Positions 8,464 through 17,294 of a DNA stretch of 45,630 nt are shown here, in pieces (position 1 is the stretch's first letter; the number at the start of each line of letters is the position of its first letter). The stretch spans positions 1-45,630 of the forward strand of contig CAMNEB010000004.1 of assembly GCA_946536155.1 (NCBI GenBank). The letters run 5' to 3'. The notes under the pieces are model-generated. The model was not told where the DNA came from. It made no database searches and saw nothing but the letters and a program-made list of their open reading frames with translations. This stretch comes from an uncultured Lachnospiraceae bacterium (lineage in GTDB: Bacteria > Bacillota > Clostridia > Lachnospirales > Lachnospiraceae). The position numbers and the translations under genes were made by a program.

Positions 8464-8901
8464 TCAGAACTTATCCTTCTGTGAATACTTCTCTTCGCAG
8501 TATTTGCATCTGTATATCTCTTTTTTCTCGTCGGAGAGTACGAATATGTGGGGAAGCTCCTGCTCGATGGAGGTGATGCATCTGGGATTGTGGCATTTGA
8601 TGACATTCCTTACTTCCCTGGGGAGCCTTAAGCTTCTCTTTTCGATTATCTCCCCCGCCTTGATGACGTTTATGGTGATGTTGTGATCTATGAAAGCCAG
8701 CACATCGAGGTCGAGGGTATCGATATCGCATTCGACCTTCAGGATATCTTTTTTGCCCATGATCTTGGAACGGGCATTTTTGATGATGGCAACGGTGCAG
8801 TCCATCTTGTCGAGGCCGAGGTGCTCGTAAATACTCATCGCCTTGCCGGCCTGGATATGATCAAGGACGAAGCCTTCTTCTATCTTTCCTACATTAAGCA
8901 T
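8464..8901 (-). CDS. pyrI: Aspartate carbamoyltransferase regulatory subunit
   Basis: PyrI binds nucleotide effectors and imposes allosteric control on the PyrB catalytic trimers. The 145 residues show the N-terminal effector domain (IEEGFVLDHIQAGKA, residues 7-21) and the C-terminal zinc domain, with the four cysteines in C-x4-C (CHNPRC) and C-x2-C (CKYC) spacing. It begins four bases after the pyrB stop, so the pair is co-transcribed. All key zinc ligands are present, so it should assemble a class B holoenzyme. Confidence 0.95.
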   Translation of the reverse strand: MLNVGKIEEGFVLDHIQAGKAMSIYEHLGLDKMDCTVAIIKNARSKIMGKKDILKVECDIDTLDLDVLAFIDHNITINVIKAGEIIEKRSLRLPREVRNVIKCHNPRCITSIEQELPHIFVLSDEKKEIYRCKYCEEKYSQKDKF

Positions 8902-8905
8902 CTGT

Positions 8906-9826
8906 TCAGTCCTCCGCTTTAAGTTCCAAAAGTGTCATGATCAGCGCCATCCTGACATACATTCCGTATTTGACCTGCCTGAAATAGCATGCTCTGGGAT
9001 CTGAGTCAACCTCTACCGAGATCTCGTTGACTCTGGGAAGGGGATGGAGCACGAGCATGTTCTCCTTTGCCATCGACATCTTTTCCTTGGTGAGGATGTA
9101 GAAGTCCTTGAGTCTTACGTAATCCTCTTCGTTGAAGAATCTTTCCTTCTGAACTCTGGTCATGTAGAGGATGTCGAGATCGGAGATGACCTCTTCGAGC
9201 TTGATCACTTCGGTGTAGGGGATGTTCTTCTCCTTGAGCATCTCGGTGATGTAGTCGGGTACTTTAAGCTCTGTGGGGGAGATGAAGACGAACTTTATCC
9301 CCTTGTATCTGACGAGGGCATTGATGAGAGAGTGGACAGTGCGTCCGAATTTCAGATCGCCGCAGAGACCTATGGTGAAATCGTCCATTCCGCCGTGAAG
9401 GGTCCTGATGGTCATCAGGTCTGCCAGAGTCTGGGTGGGGTGTTGGTGTCCGCCGTCCCCCGCGTTGATGACGGGTATCTCGGATTTGGATGCCGCAACG
9501 AAGGCCGCACCTTCCTTGGGGTGTCTCATTGCACAGATATCTGCGTACTGTGAAATGACTTTGATGGTATCGGATACGCTTTCTCCCTTTGCTGCGGAAG
9601 ATGAACCCGCATCGGAAAATCCTATTACCTTTCCGCCGAGTCTGAGCATAGCTGCTTCGAAAGAGAGCCTCGTTCTCGTGCTGGGTTCGTAAAATGCGGT
9701 GGCAAGTATTTTGCCGTCACACACATGGGCATATTTGCCCGGGTCGATCTCAATATCCGCCGCAAGATCGAACAGTTCATCAAGTTCTTCGACGGAAAAG
9801 TCCAATGGACTCATCAGATGTCTCAT
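8906..9826 (-). CDS. pyrB: Aspartate carbamoyltransferase catalytic subunit
   Basis: PyrB makes N-carbamoyl-aspartate from carbamoyl phosphate and aspartate, the first committed pyrimidine step. The 306 residues include the carbamoyl phosphate loop [11 protein letters not shown] (near 48), HPTQTLADL (near 129), the MTRVQKER loop and [18 protein letters not shown] lies 5 bases before the ATG. That SD begins one base after the T-tract of a terminator-like hairpin (see 9839-9867), so expression must depend on reading through it. No other pyr genes are in the window. Confidence 0.96.
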   Translation of the reverse strand: MRHLMSPLDFSVEELDELFDLAADIEIDPGKYAHVCDGKILATAFYEPSTRTRLSFEAAMLRLGGKVIGFSDAGSSSAAKGESVSDTIKVISQYADICAMRHPKEGAAFVAASKSEIPVINAGDGGHQHPTQTLADLMTIRTLHGGMDDFTIGLCGDLKFGRTVHSLINALVRYKGIKFVFISPTELKVPDYITEMLKEKNIPYTEVIKLEEVISDLDILYMTRVQKERFFNEEDYVRLKDFYILTKEKMSMAKENMLVLHPLPRVNEISVEVDSDPRACYFRQVKYGMYVRMALIMTLLELKAED

Positions 9827-9838
9827 ATATTCCTCCCT

Positions 9839-9867
9839 AAAAAAGGGACTGAAAAAATTCAGTCCCT
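9839..9867 (-). terminator. Terminator-like hairpin between nitroreductase and pyrB; possible attenuator
   Basis: Reading the - strand, AGGGACTGAA (9867-9858) pairs perfectly with TTCAGTCCCT (9853-9844), loop TTTT, followed by T residues to 9839. The stop of the upstream gene is 7 bases before the stem and the pyrB SD is 1 base after the T-tract. The position is typical of an intrinsic terminator or attenuator. Confidence 0.8.
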
Positions 9868-9873
9868 GAAAAA

Positions 9874-10413
9874 TCAGCTCTTATAGGTGATAAGATCAGC
9901 GGTCTCTTTGCGGTTCGGTGCGGCGGGTTCTTCGGCAGCATATCCGACGGCGATGAGTGCCGTGAGGATCTGTCCCTCGGGAATGCCGATGACTTCGGCG
10001 GTGTTGTCGTCATACAGTCCCATGATGAGAGTGGAAAGACCTGCATCAAATGCTGCAAGACAAAAACTCTGAGCGGCGATGCCGCAGTCAAACATCTGCC
10101 ATCCGTCACCTAAAGGAGTAGAGGGGGATCCGTCTCTTTCGTAGCCGCTTCTCTTGTCGACTACGCTGAGTGCAACGACTATGGGAGCGTTTCTCATGAT
10201 ATCTCCGTTCTTGGCCCAGATATTGGTGCATGCAGCAACCTTATCCTTGGCTTCTCCGGTAAGAACGGTATAGCGGGTCACCTGGGTGTTCTTCCAGCTG
10301 GGAGAGAAACGTGCGGTATCGATGACCGATTCTATGAGCTCGCGGGATACTTCCTTCGAGGTGTCGAACTTACGGATGCTGCGACGTTCTCTGATACATT
10401 TTACGACTTCCAT
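9874..10413 (-). CDS. Nitroreductase family protein (FMN-dependent)
   Basis: A 179-residue protein of the nitroreductase/FMN oxidoreductase fold. The N-terminus [12 protein letters not shown] (residues 6-17) is the usual FMN-phosphate-binding start; [13 protein letters not shown] follows near 37, and the C-terminal [19 protein letters not shown] is the typical last strand region. An SD, AAGGAGGGG, precedes the ATG, and a good promoter lies at 10448-10476. The substrate cannot be deduced. It is the first gene of a - strand unit with pyrB and pyrI. Confidence 0.85.
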   Translation of the reverse strand: MEVVKCIRERRSIRKFDTSKEVSRELIESVIDTARFSPSWKNTQVTRYTVLTGEAKDKVAACTNIWAKNGDIMRNAPIVVALSVVDKRSGYERDGSPSTPLGDGWQMFDCGIAAQSFCLAAFDAGLSTLIMGLYDDNTAEVIGIPEGQILTALIAVGYAAEEPAAPNRKETADLITYKS

Positions 10414-10447
10414 ATAAGCCCCTCCTTTATAATCTTATCGGTTTAAA

Positions 10448-10476
10448 ATTTTATCATCAGAGGGCTGTTATTTCAA
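10448..10476 (-). promoter_or_regulatory. Promoter for nitroreductase-pyrBI
   Basis: On the - strand TTGAAA (10476-10471) and TAAAAT (10453-10448) are separated by exactly 17 bases. This is the only convincing promoter upstream of pyrB. Confidence 0.7.
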
Positions 10477-10509
10477 TCACAAAATAATCCGTATGACCCT
10501 GCTGAGACT

Positions 10510-10537
10510 TTGAATATGAGACAATCTGTGGTATATT
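10510..10537 (+). promoter_or_regulatory. Promoter for the transglutaminase-like gene
   Basis: TTGAAT (10510-10515), a 16-base spacer and TATATT (10532-10537), about 48 bases before the ATG. It is divergent from the nitroreductase promoter. Confidence 0.55.
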
Positions 10538-10584
10538 AATTTTGTATACTTTTGTCCCGGAGAGCAGAGAGAAAGGAGCGGAAT

Positions 10585-12222
10585 ATGGGCTTTTTGAAAA
10601 AGCTGGGCTATGTCTTCCTGGCTGTCCTGACAGCCCTTGTTTTGTTTGTGCTTCTCTGCGCATTTAATCCCGGACTTACAAACAGCGTCAGCAATGCCCT
10701 TTACGGAGAAGACGGCAGGGGAGGTCTGCTGGGCGGGAGGATCTCCGGTGATGATCAGACAGGACCGGTCATCACAGCATCACCCGAAACCGTGGTCAAT
10801 CCCGAACTCGGATCGTTCCATGTAAACCTTACTCCGTATATGCCCTATGACGGGACCATCACCACGATCCCCGAGAATGTACTTGGCAGGAGCGGATACA
10901 CACCGGTTTCCGGCACGGGGATGCAGCTCACCGAGAAAGAGGCGACGGATGCCGAAAAGGCGGTGGGGCAGGGTTCGGACGGTTCGGATCTTGTATTCGA
11001 TCCGGAGATCTATCCCTACTATGCGATGCTGGATGAGACATGTCAGAAGCTTTACCGCCAGATATACGCAAACATCCGCGATGTGGTGCCTGCCTTTTCA
11101 CCCTGCGTCGACGTGAACGTGGATCAGGTGCAGTACACCTTTGAGGCTGTGTTCGGAGACCATCCCGAGTTTTTCTACGCCCAGACCGCTTATACGGAGA
11201 AGTACACTCCGGGCAGAATGGTGATCGAGATAGATCCCGCCTACTATACCCTCACCAACGATCTGGAAACCGCAAGGAATATGTTTGAATCCTCGGCTTC
11301 CGTCATAGAAGAGGGGGCAAGGGCATACGGGGATGACTATTCGAGAGAGAAGTTCGTTCACGATGCGCTGGTTGACAGAGTGGTTTATGATGCCTCGGCT
11401 CCCATGGACCAGAGTGCCTACAGTGCACTGGTCGAAGGAAGAACGGTCTGTGCGGGATATGCCAGGGCATTTCAGTACATAATGCAGCGCCTCGGGATCC
11501 CCGCCTATTACTGTGCCGGGACATCGGGCGAGGACCATGCCTGGAATATTGTTAAACTGGCCGACGGATACTATAATGTTGACGTTACGTGGGACGATAC
11601 GGATCCCGCATCATACGACTATTTCAACAGGACCGATGCGGATTATGCCGGAACCCATGTCAGAAAGAGTCTTTCGGTATATCTTCCTCCGTGCGGGGGA
11701 ACCGCATTCAAAGGACCGGAGAGCGGAACGCCGGGTGAAGAAGAGTCTGCGGATATACCGGAGTATGAAGGATACGATCCCTATTTTGATCCCTTTATCA
11801 ACAAGGATCCCGTAAAGCCGCTTGACTATGAAGAAGAGCATGCCGCACTTCATCCGGAGGAGAACGGCGGAACGCAGGGAAGCGGCACGGGAAGTCAGTC
11901 CGGTACGGAGAATACCCCCGCGCAGTATCTTGCGGTGTACGGTCTCAAAGAGAGTGATGTCCTGACCACCGTAAATGATTACTACAAAGACTGTAAGGTA
12001 CAGATGGTTTCCTGCGGAAAGGGATATCATACTTTTGTAAATGTCGTTCCCGAATCGCTCTTTAGGCAGCTTGAGAGCGAATACGGAAAAGGCAGCCATA
12101 TGAGCGGATATATGGAAAGCGCACTTAAGACCATAGGTGCTTCGGATTGCAATATCCTCATCCAGGCCGAAAGGCTCGGAGGAGGTTACTACAGGGTCAG
12201 CCATCTCATATATGTATGGTGA
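10585..12222 (+). CDS. Membrane-anchored transglutaminase-like protein
   Basis: Residues about 8-27 are a hydrophobic segment after a KK pair, giving an uncleaved anchor or signal. A Ser/Gly/Thr-rich outer region follows. The transglutaminase-like core has all three catalytic positions: Cys289 in TVCAGYARA, His318 in EDHAWNIV and Asp333 in NVDVTWDD. After it comes an acidic Pro-rich linker (about 385-445) and a distinct C-terminal domain of about 90 residues. ATG 10585 has AAGGAG six bases upstream; earlier in-frame codons are not better. In bacteria such domains often act as cell-surface proteases or peptide-processing enzymes. The stop is near the start of a GGDEF gene, so the two are probably co-transcribed. 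Confidence 0.82.
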   Translation: MGFLKKLGYVFLAVLTALVLFVLLCAFNPGLTNSVSNALYGEDGRGGLLGGRISGDDQTGPVITASPETVVNPELGSFHVNLTPYMPYDGTITTIPENVLGRSGYTPVSGTGMQLTEKEATDAEKAVGQGSDGSDLVFDPEIYPYYAMLDETCQKLYRQIYANIRDVVPAFSPCVDVNVDQVQYTFEAVFGDHPEFFYAQTAYTEKYTPGRMVIEIDPAYYTLTNDLETARNMFESSASVIEEGARAYGDDYSREKFVHDALVDRVVYDASAPMDQSAYSALVEGRTVCAGYARAFQYIMQRLGIPAYYCAGTSGEDHAWNIVKLADGYYNVDVTWDDTDPASYDYFNRTDADYAGTHVRKSLSVYLPPCGGTAFKGPESGTPGEEESADIPEYEGYDPYFDPFINKDPVKPLDYEEEHAALHPEENGGTQGSGTGSQSGTENTPAQYLAVYGLKESDVLTTVNDYYKDCKVQMVSCGKGYHTFVNVVPESLFRQLESEYGKGSHMSGYMESALKTIGASDCNILIQAERLGGGYYRVSHLIYVW

Positions 12223-12242
12223 TCCGTATAGCGGAGAATTAT

Positions 12243-13430
12243 ATGAATCCATTTTTTATGTTTAATCTGGGAGTGGACGGATTTGCCATCATCGTGATGC
12301 TTATCCTCATCTACACCTGCTTCATAAGCCTGGATAACACGCAGGATGTCAGATATCTGAGGATGACGTTTTATTCACTGTTCACCATCCTGTTTTCCGA
12401 TTTTTTCACCTGGATACTTGACGGTATGCCGGGAAGGATAGTTCATGTCCTGTCGTACGTCGACCATTCCATCTACTATGTCTCGCAGATAATGGCGGTG
12501 ATCACCTGGAGCAATTATGTCCAGTACAGGATCACGCGCAAGGTCAAGGACAGGAGGAATATGTGGATCACAGTGATCCTGCCTCTTGCGATGGTCCTGG
12601 TGCTCATCCTCACGAATCCTCTCAATAAGTTCACCTTTTCGATCACCTTCGATAACCATTATCAGAGAGGTGCATTCAGCATTCCCATCGCCCTTCTTGT
12701 CATGGGATATCTGCTGGGCACCAGCGGATGGGTGCTCTACAGAAGATCACGGGAGAAACTGGCCAGTACCAGACGCGAATACATGATCCTTGCGGGATTT
12801 GTCTTTGCTCCCTTTATCGGTGTTGTGATCCAGCTCTCGGTTTACGGCATCAGCCTTATCTGGCCTCTTGCAAGTATCAGCATGCTGCTGCTGTACATAA
12901 ACAGATCGCGTGACGAGATATCGATCGATGCACTCACGGGACTCAACAACAGAGGCAGCCTCGATAAGTATATGTTCGAAAGAGTCTACCCGGGTTCTGA
13001 GGAGAGACTCACTCTCATCCTTATGGATGTCGATAAGTTCAAACTCATAAACGATGACCTCGGACATGATATGGGAGACGTTGCCCTCAGGGAGGTTTCC
13101 GAGATAATCAGAAAATCATTCTCGACGGGACACAATTTCATCTCCAGATACGGCGGCGACGAATTCGTGGTACTGATCCCGCAGGTCGATGATCCAAGAA
13201 TGATCGACGGCTATACGAAAGCCCTCAGATCCAATCTTCAGGAATTTAACAACAGCGGACAGTTCCCTATGCCGCTGAGCATCAGCTGCGGACTTGCTTT
13301 CTTCCCGAAGGAAGGTATAAATAATCCCGAAGACCTCATCAAAGCTGCGGACAACCAGATGTATGAGGAGAAGGAAAGACATCACGCAAGCATGGCATCA
13401 AAAAATAAATCCGCCCACCAGTTCAGATAG
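12243..13430 (+). CDS. Membrane diguanylate cyclase (GGDEF protein)
   Basis: Makes cyclic di-GMP from two GTP. Residues 1 to about 225 contain around six transmembrane segments forming a sensor. The GGDEF domain starts at DALTGLNNRGSLDKY; the active-site RYGGDEFVVLIP is intact, so it should be active. The residues where an RxxD inhibitory site would lie (TGHN before FISRYGGDEF) do not match, so product feedback at that site is not expected. ATG 12243 has a GGAG seven bases upstream; an ATG at 12216 overlapping the previous stop lacks an SD. Confidence 0.9.
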   Translation: MNPFFMFNLGVDGFAIIVMLILIYTCFISLDNTQDVRYLRMTFYSLFTILFSDFFTWILDGMPGRIVHVLSYVDHSIYYVSQIMAVITWSNYVQYRITRKVKDRRNMWITVILPLAMVLVLILTNPLNKFTFSITFDNHYQRGAFSIPIALLVMGYLLGTSGWVLYRRSREKLASTRREYMILAGFVFAPFIGVVIQLSVYGISLIWPLASISMLLLYINRSRDEISIDALTGLNNRGSLDKYMFERVYPGSEERLTLILMDVDKFKLINDDLGHDMGDVALREVSEIIRKSFSTGHNFISRYGGDEFVVLIPQVDDPRMIDGYTKALRSNLQEFNNSGQFPMPLSISCGLAFFPKEGINNPEDLIKAADNQMYEEKERHHASMASKNKSAHQFR

Positions 13431-13471
13431 GATCCGGGCAGGAATAATAAAACAGATCGGAGATTTATAAA

Positions 13472-14515
13472 ATGAGCGAAATCAATAACGAAAATGCGGC
13501 AGCCACAGAAGGCGGAGAGAAGATCGTCAAAAAGGTCATGCTCTCCGGAATACAGCCCAGCGGAGATCTTCATCTCGGCAATTACCTGGGCGCCATCAAG
13601 AACTGGGGCGCAAGGAGCGAAGAATTTGACTGCTTCTATTTCATGGCAGACCTTCACACCATAACCGTAAGACAGGAGCCGGCAAAACTCAGACAGCGCA
13701 CCCTCGAGCAGCTCGCACTCTATATCGCATGCGGACTCGATCCCGAGAAGAACACACTGTTCATCCAGTCACAGGTTCCCGCACATGCACAGCTCGGATG
13801 GGTCCTTCAGTGCTATACACAGTTCGGCGAACTTACCAGGATGACCCAGTTCAAGGATAAATCCGAGAAGCACAAGGATAATATAAATGCCGGTCTTTTC
13901 GCATATCCTTCGCTCATGGCCGCAGACATCCTGCTGTACCGTCCCGACTTTGTTCCCGTAGGTGAGGACCAGAAGCAGCATGTCGAGCTCACCAGGAATA
14001 TCGCCACACGTTTCAACTCCATCTACGGAGACGTGTTCAAGATCCCCGAGCCTTACATCGCAAAGACCGGTGCAAGGATCTACGGACTTACCACTCCCGA
14101 TTCCAAGATGAGCAAATCCATTCCCGAAGGATGCGTTTTCCTCATGGACGATCCCGATGCCATCGCCCGCAAGTTCAAGCGTGCGGTCACGGATTCAGAT
14201 ACCGAGAAGTGTGTAAGATTCGACAAGGAGAATAAGCCCGGCGTATCCAACCTCATGAATATCTATTCGACCGTTACCGGCAAGACCTTCGAGGAGATTG
14301 AAAAAGAATTCGAAGGCAAGGGATACGGCGTGTTCAAGCCTGCTGTCGGAGAGACCGTTATCGACGCACTCCGTCCCATCAGGGAAGAGGCTTCCAGGAT
14401 AATGAAGGATAAGGCATATCTCGAATCCGTCTACAAGGACGGCGCAGAGAGAGCATCCAGGGTTGCCGAAAAGACGCTCCGCAAGGTCTACAAAAAAGTA
14501 GGATTTGTAATCTAG
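13472..14515 (+). CDS. trpS: Tryptophan-tRNA ligase
   Basis: Charges tRNA-Trp. The class I signature HIGH appears as PSGDLHLGNY (near residue 30) and the KMSKS loop as DSKMSKSIPEG (near 210); GEDQKQHVELTR is the usual tryptophanyl element. The length of 347 includes about 20 extra polar residues at the N-terminus compared with typical TrpS of about 330. A CGGAG site is upstream of the ATG. No T-box leader is visible in the 41 bases before it. Confidence 0.96.
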   Translation: MSEINNENAAATEGGEKIVKKVMLSGIQPSGDLHLGNYLGAIKNWGARSEEFDCFYFMADLHTITVRQEPAKLRQRTLEQLALYIACGLDPEKNTLFIQSQVPAHAQLGWVLQCYTQFGELTRMTQFKDKSEKHKDNINAGLFAYPSLMAADILLYRPDFVPVGEDQKQHVELTRNIATRFNSIYGDVFKIPEPYIAKTGARIYGLTTPDSKMSKSIPEGCVFLMDDPDAIARKFKRAVTDSDTEKCVRFDKENKPGVSNLMNIYSTVTGKTFEEIEKEFEGKGYGVFKPAVGETVIDALRPIREEASRIMKDKAYLESVYKDGAERASRVAEKTLRKVYKKVGFVI

Positions 14516-14524
14516 GAAGAAAGA

Positions 14525-16348
14525 ATGATCCGATTATTTATAACCAAAGTCAGACAGAAAGGCCTTAAGACGGTCCTTAAGATCTGTTTTGTCAGACTCA
14601 AGTTTTTCATTTCCCAGCTGCGTTCCGGAAAGAGCATAAGGGAATCCTGGTCAAGGACTCTTTTCTACGGAGTAAAGCCGGTTGACTATAACGATCTGGT
14701 AAGAGAGAGGGAAGCGCTCATTCCCCATCCCGACAACCTTGAGTACAGGCCTCTTATCTCCATCGTTATCCCCGTTTACAACATCGAGGACAGATTCTTG
14801 AGACCCTGTCTCGATTCCTGTATGGCTCAGACCTATAAGAATTTCGAGGTCTGTGTATCGGACGATAATTCAAGCCTTGAATCCGTCAGGAAGACTCTGT
14901 CCGAGTATGAGCAGAAATATGATAATTTCCATGTTCACTACAGAACGGAAAACGGAAGGATATCAGAGAATACCAATTCCGCCATTTCCATCGCAAAGGG
15001 CGAATTCATAGCCCTGGTGGATGATGACGATCTTCTCGAGCCTTATTCGCTCCTTGAGATGGTCAGGTATCTGAACGAGCATCCCGATGCGGATATGGTC
15101 TATTCCGATGAGGATATGCTGAGCGAGGACGGAACCTACCGCCATGATGCAAAGTTCAAACCCGACTGGTCACCCGATTCCTTCATGTCCATAATGTATA
15201 CCTGTCATCTCTGTGTTCTGAGAAAGTCCATGGTGGACAGAGTCGGAGGATTTGATAAGAGATTTGACGGAGCACAGGATTACGATCTTGTGATGCGTAT
15301 CTCCGAACTTACGGACAGGATAGGACATGTGCCCCAGATCCTCTATCACTGGAGAGAGATACAGGGTTCCACGGCGCTTGATATGGGAGCCAAGGAGTAT
15401 CTCAAGGCAGCCAGCGAGAATCTGAAAAAAGAAGCCCTTGAAAGAAGAGGACAGAAAGGTCACATCGTATGGTGTCCCTTAAAGGAGGTCGTACAGTGCT
15501 TCCCGGTATACGAGACATCGGATGAGGATCTCGTCAGCATAGTCATTCCTTCCAAGGATAATTTCAAGGTGCTGAAGCGCTGCATCGACAGCATTCATGA
15601 GGTCCCTGCGGGCGTTAAGTATGAGGTCATAGTCGTCGACAACGGCTCGAATGACAAAAACAGGGAAAGCTACCGTGAACTTCTCGAAGGATACGGCGAT
15701 ACGTATATTTACGAGCCCCTGAAGTTTAATTTTTCCAGGATGTGCAATATAGGAGCTTCCCATGCAAAGGGAAATCTCATCCTGTTTTTAAACGATGATA
15801 TCAAGGTCGCGGGAGACGGATGGCTTTCGACAATGGCCGGACATGCTCTCCTTCCGGGCATAGGTGCCGTCGGATGCAAGCTTTATTATCCCAAGGGAAC
15901 CTCGATACAGCACTGCGGCGTCGTAAATACCGCGGCAGGTCCCGGACATGCCTTCTACGGCGTTCCGGATGACGGCATAGTCCTTTGCGGGGGCAGGAAC
16001 CTCCTTCCGTATAACTTCAGCGTTGTAACGGGAGCCGCTCTCATGGTTTCCGCGGACCGTTTCAGGGAAGTGGGAGGATTCGAGGAAAGCCTTACCATCG
16101 CATACAATGATGTTGCATTATGTTTCTCACTCCTTGAGCACGGATACAGAAATGTGCTGAGACCCGACGTGGCCCTCACCCATTACGAGTCCGTAAGCCG
16201 CGGCCTGGATGCGGAAGACAGCGAGAAGACCAGGAGAAGGATTGCGGAGATGGAGAGGCTATATGAGCTCCATCCTTCGATGAAGGGATACGATCCCTGC
16301 TTTAACCCGAATTTCAAAAATGATTCTGCCGATTTCAGATACGAGTGA
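14525..16348 (+). CDS. Glycosyltransferase with two GT2 (GT-A) domains
   Basis: The first GT-A domain (residues about 78-300) starts PLISIVIPVYN and has the acidic DXD-type site VDDDDLLEP; AQDYDLVMR is the acceptor-side ED-like motif. The second domain (about 335-590) starts SIVIPSKDNFKVL and has FLNDDIKV. This two-domain plan is common in rhamnose-polysaccharide and capsule or teichoic-like polymer synthesis. There is no signal or membrane segment; a basic N-terminus may bind membranes. It follows trpS by 10 bases with GGAAGAAAG as the SD. No other polysaccharide genes are near, so the acceptor cannot be named. Confidence 0.85.
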   Translation: MIRLFITKVRQKGLKTVLKICFVRLKFFISQLRSGKSIRESWSRTLFYGVKPVDYNDLVREREALIPHPDNLEYRPLISIVIPVYNIEDRFLRPCLDSCMAQTYKNFEVCVSDDNSSLESVRKTLSEYEQKYDNFHVHYRTENGRISENTNSAISIAKGEFIALVDDDDLLEPYSLLEMVRYLNEHPDADMVYSDEDMLSEDGTYRHDAKFKPDWSPDSFMSIMYTCHLCVLRKSMVDRVGGFDKRFDGAQDYDLVMRISELTDRIGHVPQILYHWREIQGSTALDMGAKEYLKAASENLKKEALERRGQKGHIVWCPLKEVVQCFPVYETSDEDLVSIVIPSKDNFKVLKRCIDSIHEVPAGVKYEVIVVDNGSNDKNRESYRELLEGYGDTYIYEPLKFNFSRMCNIGASHAKGNLILFLNDDIKVAGDGWLSTMAGHALLPGIGAVGCKLYYPKGTSIQHCGVVNTAAGPGHAFYGVPDDGIVLCGGRNLLPYNFSVVTGAALMVSADRFREVGGFEESLTIAYNDVALCFSLLEHGYRNVLRPDVALTHYESVSRGLDAEDSEKTRRRIAEMERLYELHPSMKGYDPCFNPNFKNDSADFRYE

Positions 16349-16387
16349 TGTCTGGTCGTAGAGTTAAAAATACTGCGGAGGTGCAAA

Positions 16388-16855
16388 ATGGCTCTTAACG
16401 AAGGATGTGCAAGACTTGAAGAAGCGGTAAATTCCTATATCTTTAACAAAAACGAAGATAACGATCTCAAACTGAGACGGGAACTCGTGGAGTTCATAAG
16501 CAGAAACGACACCGTCTATACTTCAGTGAAGATCCTTAAAAAGGGAGCCACATTCGACGATGTTGCGGGCGAGAAGAACGTGGACGGATCAAGGCCCATC
16601 TCCATCAGCCTTGTGGGGGCATCGGACGGCGTATGGATCCCTGCATTTACCTCCGCCGAGCAGAAGAATCTCGGATATGAGCATGAGCTTTTAGAGACCG
16701 GCATCATCTGGCTCCTTGATTATGCACTTGCCACAAATGACGTAAGGGGCGTGAGCATCAATCCCTTCGGAGAACAGATAAACCTGGACAGGAATTCCAT
16801 CAGGTCGCTCCTGAGGGCGGCAAACGTCGAAGAGGATTTTTCCCAGGCAGAGTGA
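16388..16855 (+). CDS. SseB-like domain protein
   Basis: A 155-residue soluble protein. The middle and C-terminal parts, WIPAFTSAEQ, then INPFGEQINLDRNSI, match my recollection of the SseB N-terminal domain found in many Firmicutes cytoplasmic proteins of unknown role. A GGAGG site (16377-16381) is seven bases before the ATG. It follows the glycosyltransferase by 39 bases and precedes a small orphan gene by 22, so all three may be co-transcribed. Confidence 0.65.
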   Translation: MALNEGCARLEEAVNSYIFNKNEDNDLKLRRELVEFISRNDTVYTSVKILKKGATFDDVAGEKNVDGSRPISISLVGASDGVWIPAFTSAEQKNLGYEHELLETGIIWLLDYALATNDVRGVSINPFGEQINLDRNSIRSLLRAANVEEDFSQAE

Positions 16856-16877
16856 TGTTTTTTATCCGGAGAAAAAT

Positions 16878-17138
16878 ATGAAAGATGATAAATACAGAGG
16901 AATAGAATATCCCAAGAGGGAAGCCACGGACGAGTTTATCAATGAGGTGATCGCCCATCTGGACAGGGAACTGGAGATAGGTGCGGTCAAGATGACCGTG
17001 GAGATGGATGATACCCAGGAGGAGCATTCCAGGGTGTCTCACAAATGCTCCAAGGCTTACGGCATGGAAGCGACCACTATGGTCGCCCATCTGGATATGA
17101 TAAACGATCTTTATCTGTCCGATATGAAGGATGAATGA
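16878..17138 (+). CDS. Small hypothetical protein (86 aa)
   Basis: I do not recognise this protein. It is polar, acidic and likely helical, with one cysteine (KCSKAYGM) and no membrane segment. CCGGAG is upstream of the ATG at good spacing, and codon usage matches its neighbours, so I think it is real. It lies between the SseB-like gene and the CIRCE/htpG control region. Confidence 0.55.
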   Translation: MKDDKYRGIEYPKREATDEFINEVIAHLDRELEIGAVKMTVEMDDTQEEHSRVSHKCSKAYGMEATTMVAHLDMINDLYLSDMKDE

Positions 17139-17191
17139 CCCGGCGTAAAAGCCTTATCAAAGCAAAAAATAATACGGAAAAAACATGATTA

Positions 17192-17218
17192 TTAGCACTC
17201 AGTTTAACTGAGTGCTAA
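17192..17218 (+). promoter_or_regulatory. CIRCE operator (HrcA-binding site)
   Basis: A perfect match to the consensus TTAGCACTC-N9-GAGTGCTAA: left arm 17192-17200, right arm 17210-17218. HrcA represses heat-shock genes through this site in Firmicutes. It lies 7 bases upstream of the predicted -35 of htpG. Confidence 0.95.
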
Positions 17219-17225
17219 TTTTTTC

Positions 17226-17254
17226 TTGACTTTAGTCTTCCGCGGACCTAAGAT
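17226..17254 (+). promoter_or_regulatory. htpG promoter
   Basis: TTGACT (17226-17231), 17 bases, TAAGAT (17249-17254). Transcription would start near 17261, giving a leader of about 34 bases. The CIRCE lies just upstream of the -35. Confidence 0.65.
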
Positions 17255-17294
17255 AGTTTTGTTTGAAAGTTCAAGCTCTAAGGAGGCGATCATA

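Noticed and set aside
13431-13471. T-box leader for trpS
   Set aside because: Only 41 bases separate the genes, and no T-box sequence or antiterminator is present.
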